From positions 7,830,922-7,894,921 of the forward strand of contig OX422195.1 in assembly GCA_949130485.1 (NCBI GenBank): a stretch of 64,000 bases of DNA, read 5' to 3'. Made by a program: the position numbers and the translations under genes. Shown here one piece after another: positions 20,501 through 31,315 of this stretch (the stretch's first letter is position 1; each line of letters opens with the position of its first letter). This DNA is from Agelas oroides. Lineage: Eukaryota; Porifera; Demospongiae; Agelasida; Agelasidae. The notes below the pieces were generated by a model, which was not told where the DNA came from, made no database searches, and saw only the letters and a list, made by a program, of their open reading frames with translations.

Positions 20501-21091
20501 GTCATGAGGTTAATATTCGATAAAGCCATTAATTAAGTAGGTGCCATGAGCGCTAGCGTGGGTAACGAACTTAGCCACCACGCTCTTCCGATTCAGCGGT
20601 TTCACACGTCGAGATTAGCTCAGAGTTATGTGACCATAGCCAATCAGATTGTCTACACGGCAATCGCAACGTAGCACATGGAAACCTACCGAAAGTCACC
20701 AGATCCTTCCTTCCCCGTGCGTGATACTGAAAGCGATCCACGCTGAGGTTGGTTGGGTCTGGCTTGCGAGACTAGATTTGGGATAATCTGCCTCTGGTAA
20801 TAAACAAGTATGTATAACCAACAAACTGTGCTTCTCTGGGGAGGGGGATCCCCTTGCTACCTCCTGATTAAATTTTAATTTAAATTTCTCACAGTAGATG
20901 AACCCTAGAGATCGGGTGAACGCGATCCTGGTCAGCCAGAATGTCCCGCTTTGCAGCGGTTTCCAAGAGTCCCTGGGGTGCTTCTGCTCGCTCCTTCCAC
21001 TTCCGTGAGCAACAGCGCCTTCATCCTTCTCAGATGTGGTTGCTCTTCGTTTCCTCAACTCGCTGTCTACTGCAGAGTCGATGTTCGCCAT
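14214..21091 (-). CDS. LMF1: Lipase maturation factor 1
   Basis: Twelve exons (20893-21091, 19640-19743, 19119-19336, 18882-18892, 18152-18300, 17764-17829, 16961-17128, 16381-16549, 15815-15968, 15068-15257, 14703-14812, 14214-14397) join in phase to 1722 nt, 573 aa; human LMF1 is 567 aa. The family is a multi-pass ER membrane protein needed for folding of secreted dimeric lipases. Signatures seen: [129 protein letters not shown], the C-terminal [36 protein letters not shown] and [15 protein letters not shown]. Exon 4 is only 11 nt and encodes WYSFG with its neighbours. Start ATG 21091 ([16 protein letters not shown]). It ends the left host block; fragments of its 5' part recur in the receptor array. 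Confidence 0.94.
14407..14566. repeat. (TG)n microsatellite in LMF1 intron 11
   Basis: TG dinucleotide runs broken by GCATGCGTGCGTGCGTG and GGATG; it begins about 10 bp from the LMF1 exon 12 acceptor. Confidence 0.9.
15450..15606. repeat. Two adjacent family A elements
   Basis: Copy one (about 15450-15502) has GAACCTCGTTCCCAGGCCC facing CCTGGGAACGAGGCTATA. Copy two (about 15541-15606) has GCCTCGTTCCCAGGCCCATA facing GGGAATGGGGCTA. Both are in LMF1 intron 9. Confidence 0.65.
16556..16745. repeat. 22-bp tandem repeat in LMF1 intron 7
   Basis: About eight to nine units of ATCAAGATTGATTCATGATC plus CA/AT. Each unit is partly palindromic (GATTGATTCATGATCA). It begins just beyond the exon 8 acceptor. 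Confidence 0.9.
16851..16950. repeat. Family A inverted-repeat element
   Basis: TTCTCAGGCCTTCCCATC faces TAGGAAGGCCTGGATCC around the core GATCAAAAACTGGACGG; it ends next to the LMF1 exon 7 donor. Confidence 0.65.
17150..17480. repeat. Tandem repeat, LMF1 intron 6
   Basis: Imperfect units built from GGAACTGGGACATGGTGGAA and TGGAACAAAGAGTGGTGCAG, with degenerating variants to the right. The open frames on both strands here come only from the repetition. Confidence 0.9.
17899..17993. repeat. Family A inverted-repeat element
   Basis: AGCCTCGTTCCCGGGCCTTC faces GGGGGAGGCCTAGGAGTGAG; the arms extend through CCCCGTTTGTT / AACAAAAAACGGGGG. It lies in LMF1 intron 5. Confidence 0.65.
18385..18730. 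repeat. Family C element next to a family A element
   Basis: 18385-18640 has AGTCTCGTGCCCAGCCCATG, GGTCTGGTGAACAAAGTCG and AGCACTTCCCTTACAACATT, matching the elements at 10640 and 13125. 18640-18730 is a family A-like hairpin (CATTCCCAGGCTCTCACCC, AGCAACAGAAAGGTGGGAGG). Both lie in LMF1 intron 4. Confidence 0.6.
20376..20776. repeat. Family D foldback element in LMF1 intron 1
   Basis: About 85-bp terminal inverted repeats: TAGTCTCGCAAGCCAGACCC on the left and its complement on the right, continuing through AGTATCACGCACGGGGAAGG and AGGTTTCC. Total about 400 bp, non-coding. Related copies are at 28920-29217 and, shortened, 29217-29276. Confidence 0.85.
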
Positions 21092-21698
21092 GTTCGGGAA
21101 AATTCAAGGTTCAAAAGTTCGAAGTTCAAATCAAAAGTTCAAGGGATGGGGCTAGCCAGGTTAGGGGGCGAAATTTGAGCTAGTCTTGTTCCCAGGCCTC
21201 ACACAGTGTTCATTGCTTGCACTGTGACAATTTGTTACCACCTGGAAAAGTTGAAATTTTAGACCCTCCAAGATTAGTAGTAGCTACTGGAACAAGGGGT
21301 AGCCACGTGTATGTCGCACCTTGATCCCTTGATCGGCCCCCCAAAAGGTCTTTGATGGTTTGACTCAATTTTGATCCTGGTCGCAAACACTTCTACACGG
21401 AACATATAAGTGACTATATACCCCTTGTGGAAAGGTACTCTTGACATGTAAATTTGAAGGGGAGGCAAGATTCTGGTTGGTGGGGGGGGGGGGGGGGGGG
21501 GGGGGGGGGGATGCCCCTCCCCCCAATGAAGTCCTGTAGCTATATAGCTTTTATTGAAGAATATGACTGGCTTGTGAGACAATGTGTTTGTTGTTGTGAA
21601 GATAACACACACACACAGTTACCAAAATTCGTGAATGGAATTCAGTTTAAGAAGCAAACTAATGCTAACTAAACAGTCAGTAGCACTGAAGAGTTTGG
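21092..21698. other. LMF1 promoter side and receptor 3' flank
   Basis: The spacer between the LMF1 start and R1. It holds AGTTCAAATCAAAAGTTCAA duplications just upstream of LMF1, half of a family A repeat, a poly-G run of about 30 nt (21482-21511), and the 3' flank shared by several receptor genes (ATGACTGGCTTGTGAGACAA, GTTGTTGTGAAGATAA, ACACACACAG). No coding support. Confidence 0.6.
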
Positions 21699-22855
21699 TT
21701 ATGAGTTCATTATAGTGCCATGTCCTCTATTACCACCACCATTTGGTAAAAGTGCAATTTGTTCTTCATTGGGGACATCAGTAGTCATTCTACTATGTGG
21801 CATATCAAAGAAGGTTACACTTGGTGCTGGCACATGATGAGAGCTAGGGGCAGTTGCAGCTTCTTGTAGTGCATTTTCTCTTCCACAGCCGCTACAGAAG
21901 CATTTCCATTCAGCTGCAGCTCTCTTGATTGCTCTCCAGCGAAACAGATTAAAAGAATAGAGGTAGAACAGGAAGCCGAGGGGGAATATCAGTTGAAAGA
22001 CAGGGAGTATGGCAGCAGAGACCTCCCAAGAAATGTGCAAAATATCAGGCACTACTGCATATACTGTATATATTACAATGCTGAATACCAGTAAAATGAT
22101 GATATATGCAACAAAGAATCCCAGCAAGATGAGTGTTCGGCGGAGTGCTATTCTTGTTTCCCTGTACTCACGGGCAAGCAGCAGAATACAACAGATAGTG
22201 CTGTTGTGACCACAAAAATACCAATGAAATCAATGGCACCAACAATACCTGGCACTAGGCGTGAAATTAATGACTGATCAGTACAGTTCCCTGCTGGATC
22301 TATGACTCGATTTATGAGTGACATCCTGCACAGTAGCTAGTGGCTGCAGTAGAAAATATCCACAATGGGACAATGGCAAGATGGTGAGTGGGAGCGCTAT
22401 AACACAACAAAGATGAAGAGACACTCCAAGGCTATGCGAAAGCATTTTGATCTTGACAGTCTGGGAAATGGATCTCCCTTGAACTGTTCATAAATCTTAT
22501 ATGGCAGATAAACGATCATGGCAAGGGTTAAGAGGTAACCCACTGTAGTACTCCAGTGTCAAGAAATGTTGAGCATGTCGCAGAATTCACGTTCACTGTT
22601 TTCAAATTGAGCTGCATACTGACCTGCTGTGATGGAAGCCTCTTGGATGACAGTTGTGATAATTAGGTACAGAAGCAACCATTGCAAAGTGCTGGTATAG
22701 GCCTTGTAGAATATGAGGAGCAGGAGTATCAAAGTTATAACTAACAGACACAAAGTGGATGTAATGCATCCAGACATATACTGTGCTGGAGATTCATTAC
22801 TGCAGTTTGAGGATTGTGTCACATTTGTCAAGTTGGTTGTGTTTGGTTCACACAT
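21699..22855 (-). pseudogene. R1, broken seven-TM receptor-like gene
   Basis: The N-terminal part (22855 to 22559: MCEPNTTNLTNVTQ, TM1 CLLVITLILLLLIFYKAY, TM2) matches the intact copies. It then meets a TGA where intact copies encode the W of NIVWQW. The C-terminal part (22127 to 21699: TM6, TM7, FNLFRWRAIKRAAAEW and the tail ending GTIMNS) is open again. The middle is recognisable but frame-disrupted. The tail is close to R3, so the break may be recent. A one-base-level sequencing error cannot be excluded for a single site, but several disruptions are present. It is the copy nearest LMF1. Confidence 0.8.
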
Positions 22856-22962
22856 CCTCTATCATCTGTAGGGCAATATAGGACATGATTTAATAATAAT
22901 GCAGTATAAAGCTTTTTTTTTTTACAGCAGAGAAGCGATGTATTTACAATACAGCAAAACTC

Positions 22963-23000
<38 letters not shown>

Positions 23001-23814
23001 TGCCAACTATCCCCTCGTTCTCTGACCTTCCAAACTGTCTCAATTTACGTGGAAATCATAAATTCGTTGTCGTCCCTGAAGATCGCCCAACTTTTCGTCG
23101 CTTGCAATAGTGGTCAATATTCATTAGGCTCGTGTTAAGACCGTGTTCCACTGGCGAGATTTTGACAGTGCATATACTTTAAGTGGAAATGTACACATGT
23201 ATGAACTGCATATGAGACTGCTGCAACGAAGAGGCTGCTGCTGAGCTGTAAGTAACTTATAGCAGGTTATGAATATTTATTATCGTGCTACGGCCGCAAC
23301 GGTTCCTATGCCACTGCTGAGTAATCGTTTATTGAATCACAGAATGTTCAGAGATATAAGTAACTATGAGCATGCATTGAGTGCCTATATACTACAGCTA
23401 TTCCTGCACTTATATATTACAGAGAACCATTCTCTTAGCTACATGTCAAGACCAGTTGCAAACATTTGCACAACACTTGAAAATTAAATAGCTCTACCAC
23501 TTACCATTGACACACGTACTTCTTTACACATGCACTAAATTGCAATGTAGATGTCACGCGTACTTGATTACCTAGCTCTGACCTACAATATTAGCTATCT
23601 AGAATTCTTGCCGGAACAATTGTCTATAGCTATATAGCTCTGCCATGAATCCACCCAAATCTGACCTGAGCATCATGTGTGAAATCATGTGATTAATTGT
23701 TGACTATACAGTTGCTGACTATAATGCAGTGTGCATTTGAGACTACAGCTATATACACACACAACAACATAGGTGACACTGTCATTGTCTAGCATTGAAT
23801 CATGTGATGATAAT
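22856..23814. other. Receptor R1 upstream region
   Basis: Contains an (AT)n run at about 22965-23000 and, at about 23503, the conserved minus-strand splice donor block (complement of ACTTACCATTGACACACG) found upstream of most copies. No further gene is supported. Confidence 0.5.
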
Positions 23815-24645
23815 GCACTTGATACTGTAGAACAGAAAGGCGAGGGGAAATGACAGTTGGAGGACAATTGAACAGCAATGACCAACTCCAAAGTATCCAC
23901 ATTAAATTTGATTTTTAAATTCAGTGGAATTATGATCACTGCAACACAGAATCTTAGATTAGTGTCTGATGAAGTGTTCGGCGAAGTGTTGCTCTTGTTT
24001 CCCTGTATACTTGCAGGCCAAGTAGCAGAATATAAAAGATAGCACTGTTGCGATCACAAAAATCACATTCCAGGAAACCAGTAGCTGCCACTACATCTGA
24101 CACACTGCTTGAAAGGATTGCCTGATTGGTACAATTATCATTATCAATGAGTTGTCATTTTGCACAATTGTGGCAGTCTAATAGAACTACAATAGGCCAA
24201 TGGCAACAATGGCAAGATGTAGGCAAATGGGAGCGCTAACACAAAAAAAAAGATGAAGAAGCACTCTATAGCTATACACAAAAGCACCTTGAACTCAACA
24301 GTTTGGGAAATGGACCCCCCTTGCCTTGAGCTGTTTATAAACCTTATTATGGTAGAAAGATGATAATGCTGAAAATTAAGAAGTATGCCACTGTATCACT
24401 CCACTGCCAAGCAATATTAATCATGTTGCAGAATGGTTCATGTTCACTGTACTCAAACTGAGTTGCATAGCCCTCTCATGCAAGCTTCCTGGATGGCAGT
24501 GAAGATCATTAGATGTAGAAGCAGCCGTTGCAAAGCACTGGTATAGCCTAAGCTTGTAGAACATGAGGAGCAGAAATAACAAAGTTATAGCTAACCACCA
24601 GACACACACTTGCTGCACCGATTCTTCCAGGCAGATCTACAATGT
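23815..24645 (-). pseudogene. R2, heavily decayed receptor-like gene
   Basis: Fragments in several frames. TM1 is recognisable on the minus strand (LAITLLFLLLMFYKL, about 24600-24540). The TM2-TM3 region is broken after it, and TM5-TM7 pieces survive at about 24060-23820. The C-terminal tail shared by other copies is missing. It has many disruptions and no usable start, and is clearly older than R1. Confidence 0.75.
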
Positions 24646-25364
24646 ACGTGTCAACTTTGAGCTGACTATAACTACATGCTTGACAATATAGGTGTCACTG
24701 TGATTGTCTAGTGTTGAATCATGTGATGATAATGTATTGACACTACACAATAGTTATAAATTAAGTACCAATTCCAGAAATTTCCAGATCTACCCCGGCT
24801 ACATTTTTGGTCACTTGGATTAAAAAATGTTTTTGCATACTGCAAGCAATCAAAGAGTAAGTCCTATCAGACTTGAAAATAAAGGCTAAAACATGGACAT
24901 ACATGTGCACTTTTGTGGCTTTTCTCAACATTACTATACTAGCTATTCTTTCCATGTGGGGTGCCACTTTATGAAAGTTTGATGCAACAACCAAGGATGC
25001 ATACAGGATTGACAAGGTGGCTAGAAACTAATGATGAAGACAATCCAGAAACAAACAAATAGGGAGAGAGCATATAGCTACAAGAAAAACACCCAAACAA
25101 GAAAGCTGAGTAGGCCAATAATTACCAATGTAAGAGCGAATGAAGTAGAGGAATGCAGGTACAGGGAATAGATACAGTATAGACATCCATGCATGCTCAT
25201 AGTTATGTATGTATATCCAGCGTAGTGTAGCTAGCTAGCTATATGCTGTGAGTTTCGCTATGCTGTAATTTTGTTTCTTAGCATAGCTATTGAGGATGGA
25301 TGAGCTAAACACAACTGTGAGTAACTGGTTGACTCAAGGCATATATGCCATGACTGGAGAGTAG

Positions 25365-25480
25365 GCCAGGCAAGTGGGGGTACTAACACAATAAAATAAA
25401 AGACACTCCATAGCTACATGAGAGCATGTTGATTTTGATAGTCTGGGGAATGGATCTCCCTTGATTAGTTCATTAGTTCT
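25365..25480 (-). pseudogene. Short receptor fragment (TM4 region)
   Basis: About 115 bp matching the segment that encodes the second intracellular loop and TM4 in intact copies (complement of GGGAATGGATCTCCCTTGA and ACACTCCATAGCTACATGAG). No flanking receptor sequence is left. Confidence 0.7.
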
Positions 25481-25584
25481 CGCCGCACCCTCCCTATCAA
25501 ACAAACATGCCAGCTTGGTATCCGCTTCGGCTGGATCCCTGGCAGGTCAGGCACTGAGCTACCAAGTCAAGCCACTGAGTTGCC

Positions 25585-25815
25585 GGGTGACTCGGTAGCT
25601 CAGATGGTTAGAGCATGGCAGGCCATTTGCCAGGTCATGGGTTTGAGTCCCTCCCTGAGTCACTGTCACTTTCTTAACCCCCTCTTTATTTCTTTCTTTC
25701 TCACTGACTTTGACTTAGGCTAAGGTCTGACTGTCAGGTCTGGAGCATGTCTAAAATCTGAGCCTGTGCCTCGCGCTTCGCGCTCGCCACCCCCCCCCCC
25801 CCCCCCCCCCCCCAA
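25585..25815 (+). repeat. tRNA-derived SINE-like element
   Basis: Begins with a tRNA-like head: a D-arm/A-box TAGCTCAGATGGTTAGAGCA, a perfect 5-bp anticodon stem (TGGCA/TGCCA) and a B-box GGTTTGAGTCC. The acceptor strands GACTCGG/CTGAGTC pair. The T stem pairs only three bases and the anticodon loop lacks T33, so a working tRNA is unlikely. A pyrimidine-rich body follows, ending in a poly-C run (25791-25814). Confidence 0.55.
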
Positions 25816-25978
25816 TGAAGCCCTGTAGCTTTATTGAAAAATATGACTGGCTTGTGAGATGATATGTTTTGTTGTTGTGAAGATTAATAAACACACAGTA
25901 ACCAAAATTGTACATGGAATTTAAGAAGAAATCATATCCTAAAACAAACTAAACAGTCAGTAGCACTGAAGAGTTTGG

Positions 25979-27073
25979 TTATGAGTTCATTATAGTGCCA
26001 TGTCCTCTATTACCACCACCATCTGGTAAAAGTGCAATTTGTTCTTCATTGGGGACATCAGTAGTCATTCTACAGTGTGGCACATCAAAGAAGGTTACAC
26101 TTGGTGCTGGCACACAATGAGAGCTAGGAGCAGTTGCAGCTTCTTGTAGTGCATTTTCTCTTCCACAGCAGCTACGGAAGCATCTCCATTCAGATGCGGC
26201 TCTCTTGATTGCTCTCCAGCGAAACAGATTAAAAGAATAGAGGTACAACAGGAAGCCGAGGGGAAATATCAGTTGAAAGACAGGGAGAAAAGCAGCCGAG
26301 ACCACCTCGAGCAACTGAGCCAAAATATCAGGCTTGGCTGCATATACTCTAATGCTGGAAACCACTGAAATTATGGTATATGCAACAAAGAATCCCAGCA
26401 AAATGAGTGTTCGACAAAGTGTTATTCTTGTTTCCCTGTACTCACGGGCCAAGCAGCAGAATACAACAGATAGTGCTATTGTGACCACAAAAATCCCAAT
26501 GAAATCAATACCAACAACATAACTTGGCACTAGGCTTACAGTTAATATCTGACAGTTCTCTATACTCGTGAACGACACTCTGCAAAGTTGTGACTGCAGT
26601 AGAAAGTATGCACAATCGATGAATGGCAAGATGTAGGTGAGTGGGAGCACTAACACAATGAAGATGAAGAGGCACTCCAAGGCTACACAAAAGCATTTTG
26701 ATTTTGACAGTCTGGGAAATGGATCTCCCTTGAACCGTTCATAAACCTTACATAGCAGATAAACAATAATGGCCAAGGTTAAGATGTAACCCACTGTAGT
26801 ACTCCACTGCCAAACAATACTAATCACATCACAGAATGTTTCATATCCACTGTATTCAAACTGAGTTGCATAACCTGCTGTCAGGCAAGCCTCTTGGATG
26901 ACAGTCACGACTGTTAGGTATAGAAATAACCGTTGCAAAGTGCTGGTGTAGGCCTTGTGGAATACAAGGAGCAGAAGTATCAAAGTTATAACCACCAGAC
27001 ACACAGGTGATACAATTCTAGACAGACTGATCATCTGTGCTAGTGCACTGTTACTCCAGTTTCGTTCATCCAT
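25979..27073 (-). CDS. R3, seven-TM receptor-like protein, intact
   Basis: 364 residues in one uninterrupted exon. The N terminus is short, with N-linked glycosylation possible at NWSN. Seven hydrophobic segments lie at about 21-40, 47-68, 84-109, 131-152, 185-208, 221-244 and 256-283. Cys81 before TM3 and Cys164 in the second outer loop could form the usual receptor disulphide. The third inner loop is basic (CCLAREYRETRITLCRT). TM7 runs into FNLFRWRAIKRAASEWRCF, then a cytoplasmic tail with the array-wide motif PSVTFFDVP and the end LLPDGGGNRGHGTIMNS. Topology suggests a G-protein-coupled receptor, but I cannot place it in class A, B, C or the cAMP-receptor-like class; no DRY or NPxxY motif is seen. 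An upstream 5' exon probably exists (donor near 27205; acceptor ATAG just before ATG 27073). Confidence 0.85.
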   Translation of the reverse strand: MDERNWSNSALAQMISLSRIVSPVCLVVITLILLLLVFHKAYTSTLQRLFLYLTVVTVIQEACLTAGYATQFEYSGYETFCDVISIVWQWSTTVGYILTLAIIVYLLCKVYERFKGDPFPRLSKSKCFCVALECLFIFIVLVLPLTYILPFIDCAYFLLQSQLCRVSFTSIENCQILTVSLVPSYVVGIDFIGIFVVTIALSVVFCCLAREYRETRITLCRTLILLGFFVAYTIISVVSSIRVYAAKPDILAQLLEVVSAAFLPVFQLIFPLGFLLYLYSFNLFRWRAIKRAASEWRCFRSCCGRENALQEAATAPSSHCVPAPSVTFFDVPHCRMTTDVPNEEQIALLPDGGGNRGHGTIMNS

Positions 27074-27240
27074 CCTCTATAACAATAGCTACCTGAGAAT
27101 GGAAGTGACACAGCAAGGTCAAAAGCATATCTTTCATGGCTGGTTACAAAATCTCAAAAGTTGGCTGAAAACAAGCTATATTTTTAGTTAAGTAGCTCTA
27201 TCACGTACCATTTGACACATACACTTTAACTTTGCACTTA
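27074..27240 (-). other. Putative 5' exon and intron of R3
   Basis: Upstream of the R3 ATG the minus strand has GTTATAG followed by AGGATGGATGAA, an acceptor context also found before R5, R6, R8 and R9. About 130 bp further up is AAGTGTATGTGTCAAATG followed by GTACGTGAT, the counterpart of a donor block (GTAAGTGAT) seen upstream of most copies. I infer a short, largely untranslated first exon. Confidence 0.5.
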
Positions 27241-27298
27241 CACCAGTTTACAAGGCTGCGCTTACAATGTAGGCATACTGTCATTGCCTAGCTACCGA

Positions 27299-28190
27299 CC
27301 AGGTCCGTGTATATTTCCATAGATAAATATAGGTTATACGATGAAACCGAGGGGTCTACGGGATTTAGATACCCGCGGAAACCTATATAAACACCCGCGC
27401 GCGAAGCGCAAGGGTGTTTATGGTTTCCAAGGGGATCTAAATCCCGTAGGCCCCGAGGGTTTCATCATAAGGTATTTATACTATAGCCAATCAAATCGTT
27501 TCTCTCCTTGGCAACAAAACTGCGTGCATTTCTCTCCTTAGCAACAAAACTGCCTAGCAACGGCTACAGTTCAAATTCTGAATGAACGAGCTCTCTTTCA
27601 AGCTGTTCGCTGACCGCTTACCTTGCAACGATTCAACTTTGTACTTGCTCGGCAACGCTCGCTAGTGATTGGGATTCAAAACCGAATTCAAATTCAGAGC
27701 GCCTGAGAATGAGACCGAAATGTCCCGCCCCATGACATTGTGAACTTTCTGGTGAGTGTTGTGTTGAGCGAGTACTAGCGCTTTCTTGAATAGTAGCTAC
27801 CTATGGCTCCCATTGAAACTGTAGGCAAACTCCGTGTGAACCGGTTAAGTTCGAGACCACCGCTGTCGAGCCAAACGCTTCCTATCCGAAGCTGTCTTCA
27901 GACTGCAGCCATTGTCATACAACCGCTAACGAGCTTAGCGCTTTGCGTACAGAAACTGTATGAGAGCTGGTGGCTATATTTGTAGCGCTTCATGGTATTA
28001 AACTATCTCTATACTATCTACGGATATCACAGGTGGTATAAGTTCAATTTACAGGTGGTATAAGTTCAATTTACAGGTGGTATAAGTTCAATTTACAGGT
28101 GGTATAAGTTCAATTTACAGGTGGTATAAGTGATTTATACTACCTGCAATGACCAATCAGATTGCAGTATTTCATTTAGCTATAGTATAA
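27299..28190. repeat. Repeat-rich segment with hairpin and tandem repeat
   Basis: Starts with GGTCCGTGTATATTTCC, the same terminal word that ends the foldback at 31015-32433. It contains a long imperfect hairpin at about 27340-27475 (GGGATTTAGATACCCGCGG against GGGGATCTAAATCCCGTAGG) and five units of GGTGGTATAAGTTCAATTTA plus CA at about 28029-28135. A remnant of one or more elements; no gene is recognised in the GC-richer middle (27560-27980). Confidence 0.6.
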
Positions 28191-28919
28191 TAGAGCGTAA
28201 CCGGGATTGGAAACATCTCAATTAACGCGGCCACTCCGCGTTACCGGAAGTAGTACTTCCGGTCACGTACATAATGGGCAAGGTGAGCGTGGCGGTCCGG
28301 AGCCATGAAACCAGTGCGTGTTTATCGCGTCGGACGCTCAGACGCAGTGGTTTACATGCAGCTGGAGTAACTACACTACAGCTACAAAAGATGGAGCACG
28401 ACTAGAGAGGCTCCTCATGCATGTACACTGAAGTTGCAAGAGCACATAACAATGGCAATGCACTAATAAATACACACACTAATACACTATACAGTTGTAC
28501 AAAGAAACTGCTAACAAACTCTTGAATGTTGAGTTGCCATGTACACAACCTCTTTGGCACTGAAAACCAGAGAATTGGGTCACTGAAGCAGAGTCCACTG
28601 GATCAGAAGAATCAGTCATTGAGGGTGAGTGAAAACATAACATGGGCTTGGAATGCTAGGAGCGTAGCGATAAGTTTGCACCAGACTTGGTGGCTAGATA
28701 TCAACTAGCTGTCATGGAATTGGTACTGTGAATGGTAATCATGACTGGCGGTTCCCTGCAGATACGGAGTAAGATTGTGTTTCGTGCTTCATGTTTCCTC
28801 TCTTCTCTCTTGCCAATGCATGCCCAACTGAAATTTTCTCCCACCCATATCTGTAATGTGTACAGGGAGTGCATACATGTAGCCAATAAAACTATATAAC
28901 TGTTACACAAAGACAAGAG

Positions 28920-29276
28920 CTAGTCTCATACTAAGCCAGATCCACTTCCGCAAAAAAAAAAAGGGAAGGGTCTGGTGAACTGCGTACACAAGCGAAAGAG
29001 AGCTAGGACATATTTTCCACTACTGCAGGAGTTGTAAAAACACTTTGACTATACTTCTCAGAGAGCGTGCTTACTCCGCAACAGGAAATTCAAGAGTGCA
29101 TTATTTGAAATCTGGTTACGTCATCCAGCTAATTGCATTCTGGTGGGACACGGCTTGTGTATGTAGTTCACCAGACCCTTCCTTTTTTGCAGAAGTGGGT
29201 CTGGCTTGCGAGACTAGTCTCGTACCCAGACTACTTTTCAGCGAGCAAAAAAAAAAAAGTGGTCTGGAAACAAGAC
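28920..29276. repeat. Family D foldback plus a mini relative
   Basis: 28920-29217: AGTCTCATACTAAGCCAGAT ... GTGGGTCTGGCTTGCGAGAC with inner arms GGGAAGGGTCTGGTGAAC / GTTCACCAGACCCTTCC. 29217-29276: TAGTCTCGTACCCAGACTAC faces GTGGTCTGGAAACAAGACTA, a 60-bp hairpin sharing the outer word. Confidence 0.8.
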
Positions 29277-29622
29277 TAGACAAGAGCTAGGCCTACATCA
29301 AAAATGAAATGTCCATAATCTCTCCCCCACAAACTGCTCCCCAAGAAAGTTTATGGCATTGTGTAATATTACCATGCAATACTTCAGACTCAGAGCTTTC
29401 TTCTGAAATGTTCTAAACCAAAGCCATAAACCTACACTGAGAGCAACTGCTTCACAAACTTCTTTACCTACCGTAAGCTAAATATGGCAGTATAGCTTCT
29501 GTAACTGAAGGAAAAAATGTTTCTAGCATCACAAATTATTACCATGCAATACTTCAGACTCGGAGCTTTCTTCTGAAACGTTCTAAACTAAAGCCATAAA
29601 CCTACACTGAGAGCAACTGGGT

Positions 29623-30903
29623 CAGTGTATATTTCCGCCAACTGAAATGCAAAAACTACTCGTACTTGAGATAATGACAATTGACACGCCTTACAATTAA
29701 AATTTCCAACTTAAAAATTCACATTTCATACTTTGGATCTAATTTCTAATTCCAAATCTTCTTGTACTTTTAGATTTTTGAGGTTTGGATTCCAATTGTC
29801 ATTGTTTTATCTTACTGTGTTTTGGATTTTGGATTCTAATTGTCAATTTTCTTGTCTTTATATATTTTGCATTTTGGACTCCAATTGCCAATTTTCTGTG
29901 TTTTGAGTTTTGGATTCCAATCGTCAATTTTCTGCTTTTTTGCATTTTGGGTTCCAATTGTCAATTTTCTTATCTTGCTGTATTTTGCATTTTGGAACTT
30001 TGGATTCCAATTCACCAGTATCCAAACTTTAGCATTGAACGGCTATGAGCCAGGTATGAATATTCATTGCTTGATTGGTAATTTGAAGGCAGGCACTTCC
30101 TGTTTAGGAGTCAAATGCTGCCCACTGATTGGTCACCTTGGCACCTTTAAAGGGAGCGGGGCTCATGCAATGTGGGCAGGGCTGGGTGCGCAGAGCGTTT
30201 GCTGTGCAGACAAGAGAGAGCCCGCGCGCGGGCGAGAACGAGTGTCATCCGGTGTGCTGCAATGGTACAGTCCAGAACGCCCGCTCTCCCGCGCACGAGT
30301 TCTCCACTTGCGCATGCGTCCGCAGTACAGCTTCGGAGATGCGCGCGCCTCACCCCGCCCATAACAACTGTCGGCCGTGCCAAGGTGACCAATCAGTGGG
30401 CAGCATTTGACCCCTAAACAGGAAGTGCCTGCCTTCAAATTACCAATCAAGCAATGAATATTCATACCTGGCTCATAGCCGTTCAATGCTAAAGTTTGGA
30501 TACTGGTGAATTGGAATCCAAAGTTCCAAAATGCAAAATACAGCAAGATAAGAAAATTGACAATTGGAACCCAAAATGCAAAAAGCAGAAAATTGGTGAT
30601 TAGAATCCAAAACTCAAAACACAGAAAATTGGCAATTGGAGTCCAAAATGCAAAATATATAAAGACAAGAAAATTGACAATTAGAATCCAAAATCCAAAA
30701 CACAGTAAGATAAAACAATGACAATTGGAATCCAAGCCTCAAAAATCTAAAAGTACAAGAAGATTTGGAATTGGAAATTAGATCCAAAGTATGAAATGTG
30801 AATTTTTAAGTTGGAAATTTTAATTGTAAGGCGTGTCAATTGTCATTATCTCAAGTACGAGTAGTTTTTGCATTTCAGTTGGCGGAAATATACACTGACC
30901 CTC
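29623..30903. repeat. Long foldback element with ~0.5-kb arms
   Basis: The left arm (29623 to about 30143) and right arm (about 30385 to 30903) are near-identical inverted copies, starting GGTCAGTGTATATTTCCGCC and reaching inward to GATTGGTCACCTTGGCA. The arms themselves contain a degenerate internal repeat (TTTGGATTCCAATTGTCAAT type). The 240-bp loop is strikingly GC-rich (GCCCGCGCGCGGGCGAGAAC). The matching open frames on the two strands arise because the arms mirror each other; they are not taken as genes. Confidence 0.9.
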
Positions 30904-31315
30904 CTTCTCCCTCAAGGCAACCCACAGCTGCAACGCGGAGTGTCCGCGCGTTTAACTATGGAATATATGCGCATCACGTGAGATGTTTCCAATCCCGGTT
31001 ACGACTCTATTATCTATGATATTTCCGCCAACCGAAATCCAATACGTTATTAAATATGAATTACGGAATACGGGGCGCGCGGAGTCCAAATTTCGAAATC
31101 CCAGTCCAATTTCCAAAAATCAAAAGTTTTGGATTTTGGACGACGTTGACCGTATTTCCGAAATAACGGATTCACTATCCGAAAATTAAAACTCGCCAAC
31201 CGTTCGTGTGAACTGACTACAGTCCCGGAGTGGGTTTTCTAAGACTTAATGTGATTGGTCAGAAGGGATGATGTCATTATGATGTCATTAATAATCATAG
31301 ATACAAGCAACAAGT

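Larger units (their letters stand above)
28192..31012. repeat. Outer TIR element hosting nested insertions
   Basis: The left end TAATAGAGCGTAACCGGGAT, continuing TGGAAACATCTC, faces the right end GAGATGTTTCCAATCCCGGT, continuing TACGACTCTATTA. Inside lie a family D element (28920-29217) and the large foldback at 29623-30903. I infer an older element, about 1.2 kb without its guests, that was invaded twice. No transposase frame is seen. Confidence 0.6.

Noticed and set aside
22009-22209. Plus-strand frames antisense to receptor copies (also at 26334, 35850, 40115, 43322, 54633, 56576)
   Set aside because: They recur at the same place in each copy because the antisense of the conserved TM5-TM7 region is open. 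Intact minus frames carry membrane topology and better codon continuity.
25590-25665. Candidate functional tRNA gene
   Set aside because: Acceptor, D and anticodon stems pair, but the T stem has only three pairs and the anticodon loop lacks T33. Treated as a SINE head.
29785-30735. Two frames on opposite strands with almost the same protein (FCFGFWILIVNFLVFIYFAF)
   Set aside because: The identity arises because the foldback arms mirror each other. The hydrophobic repeat is translated internal-repeat DNA, with no start context or conservation evidence.
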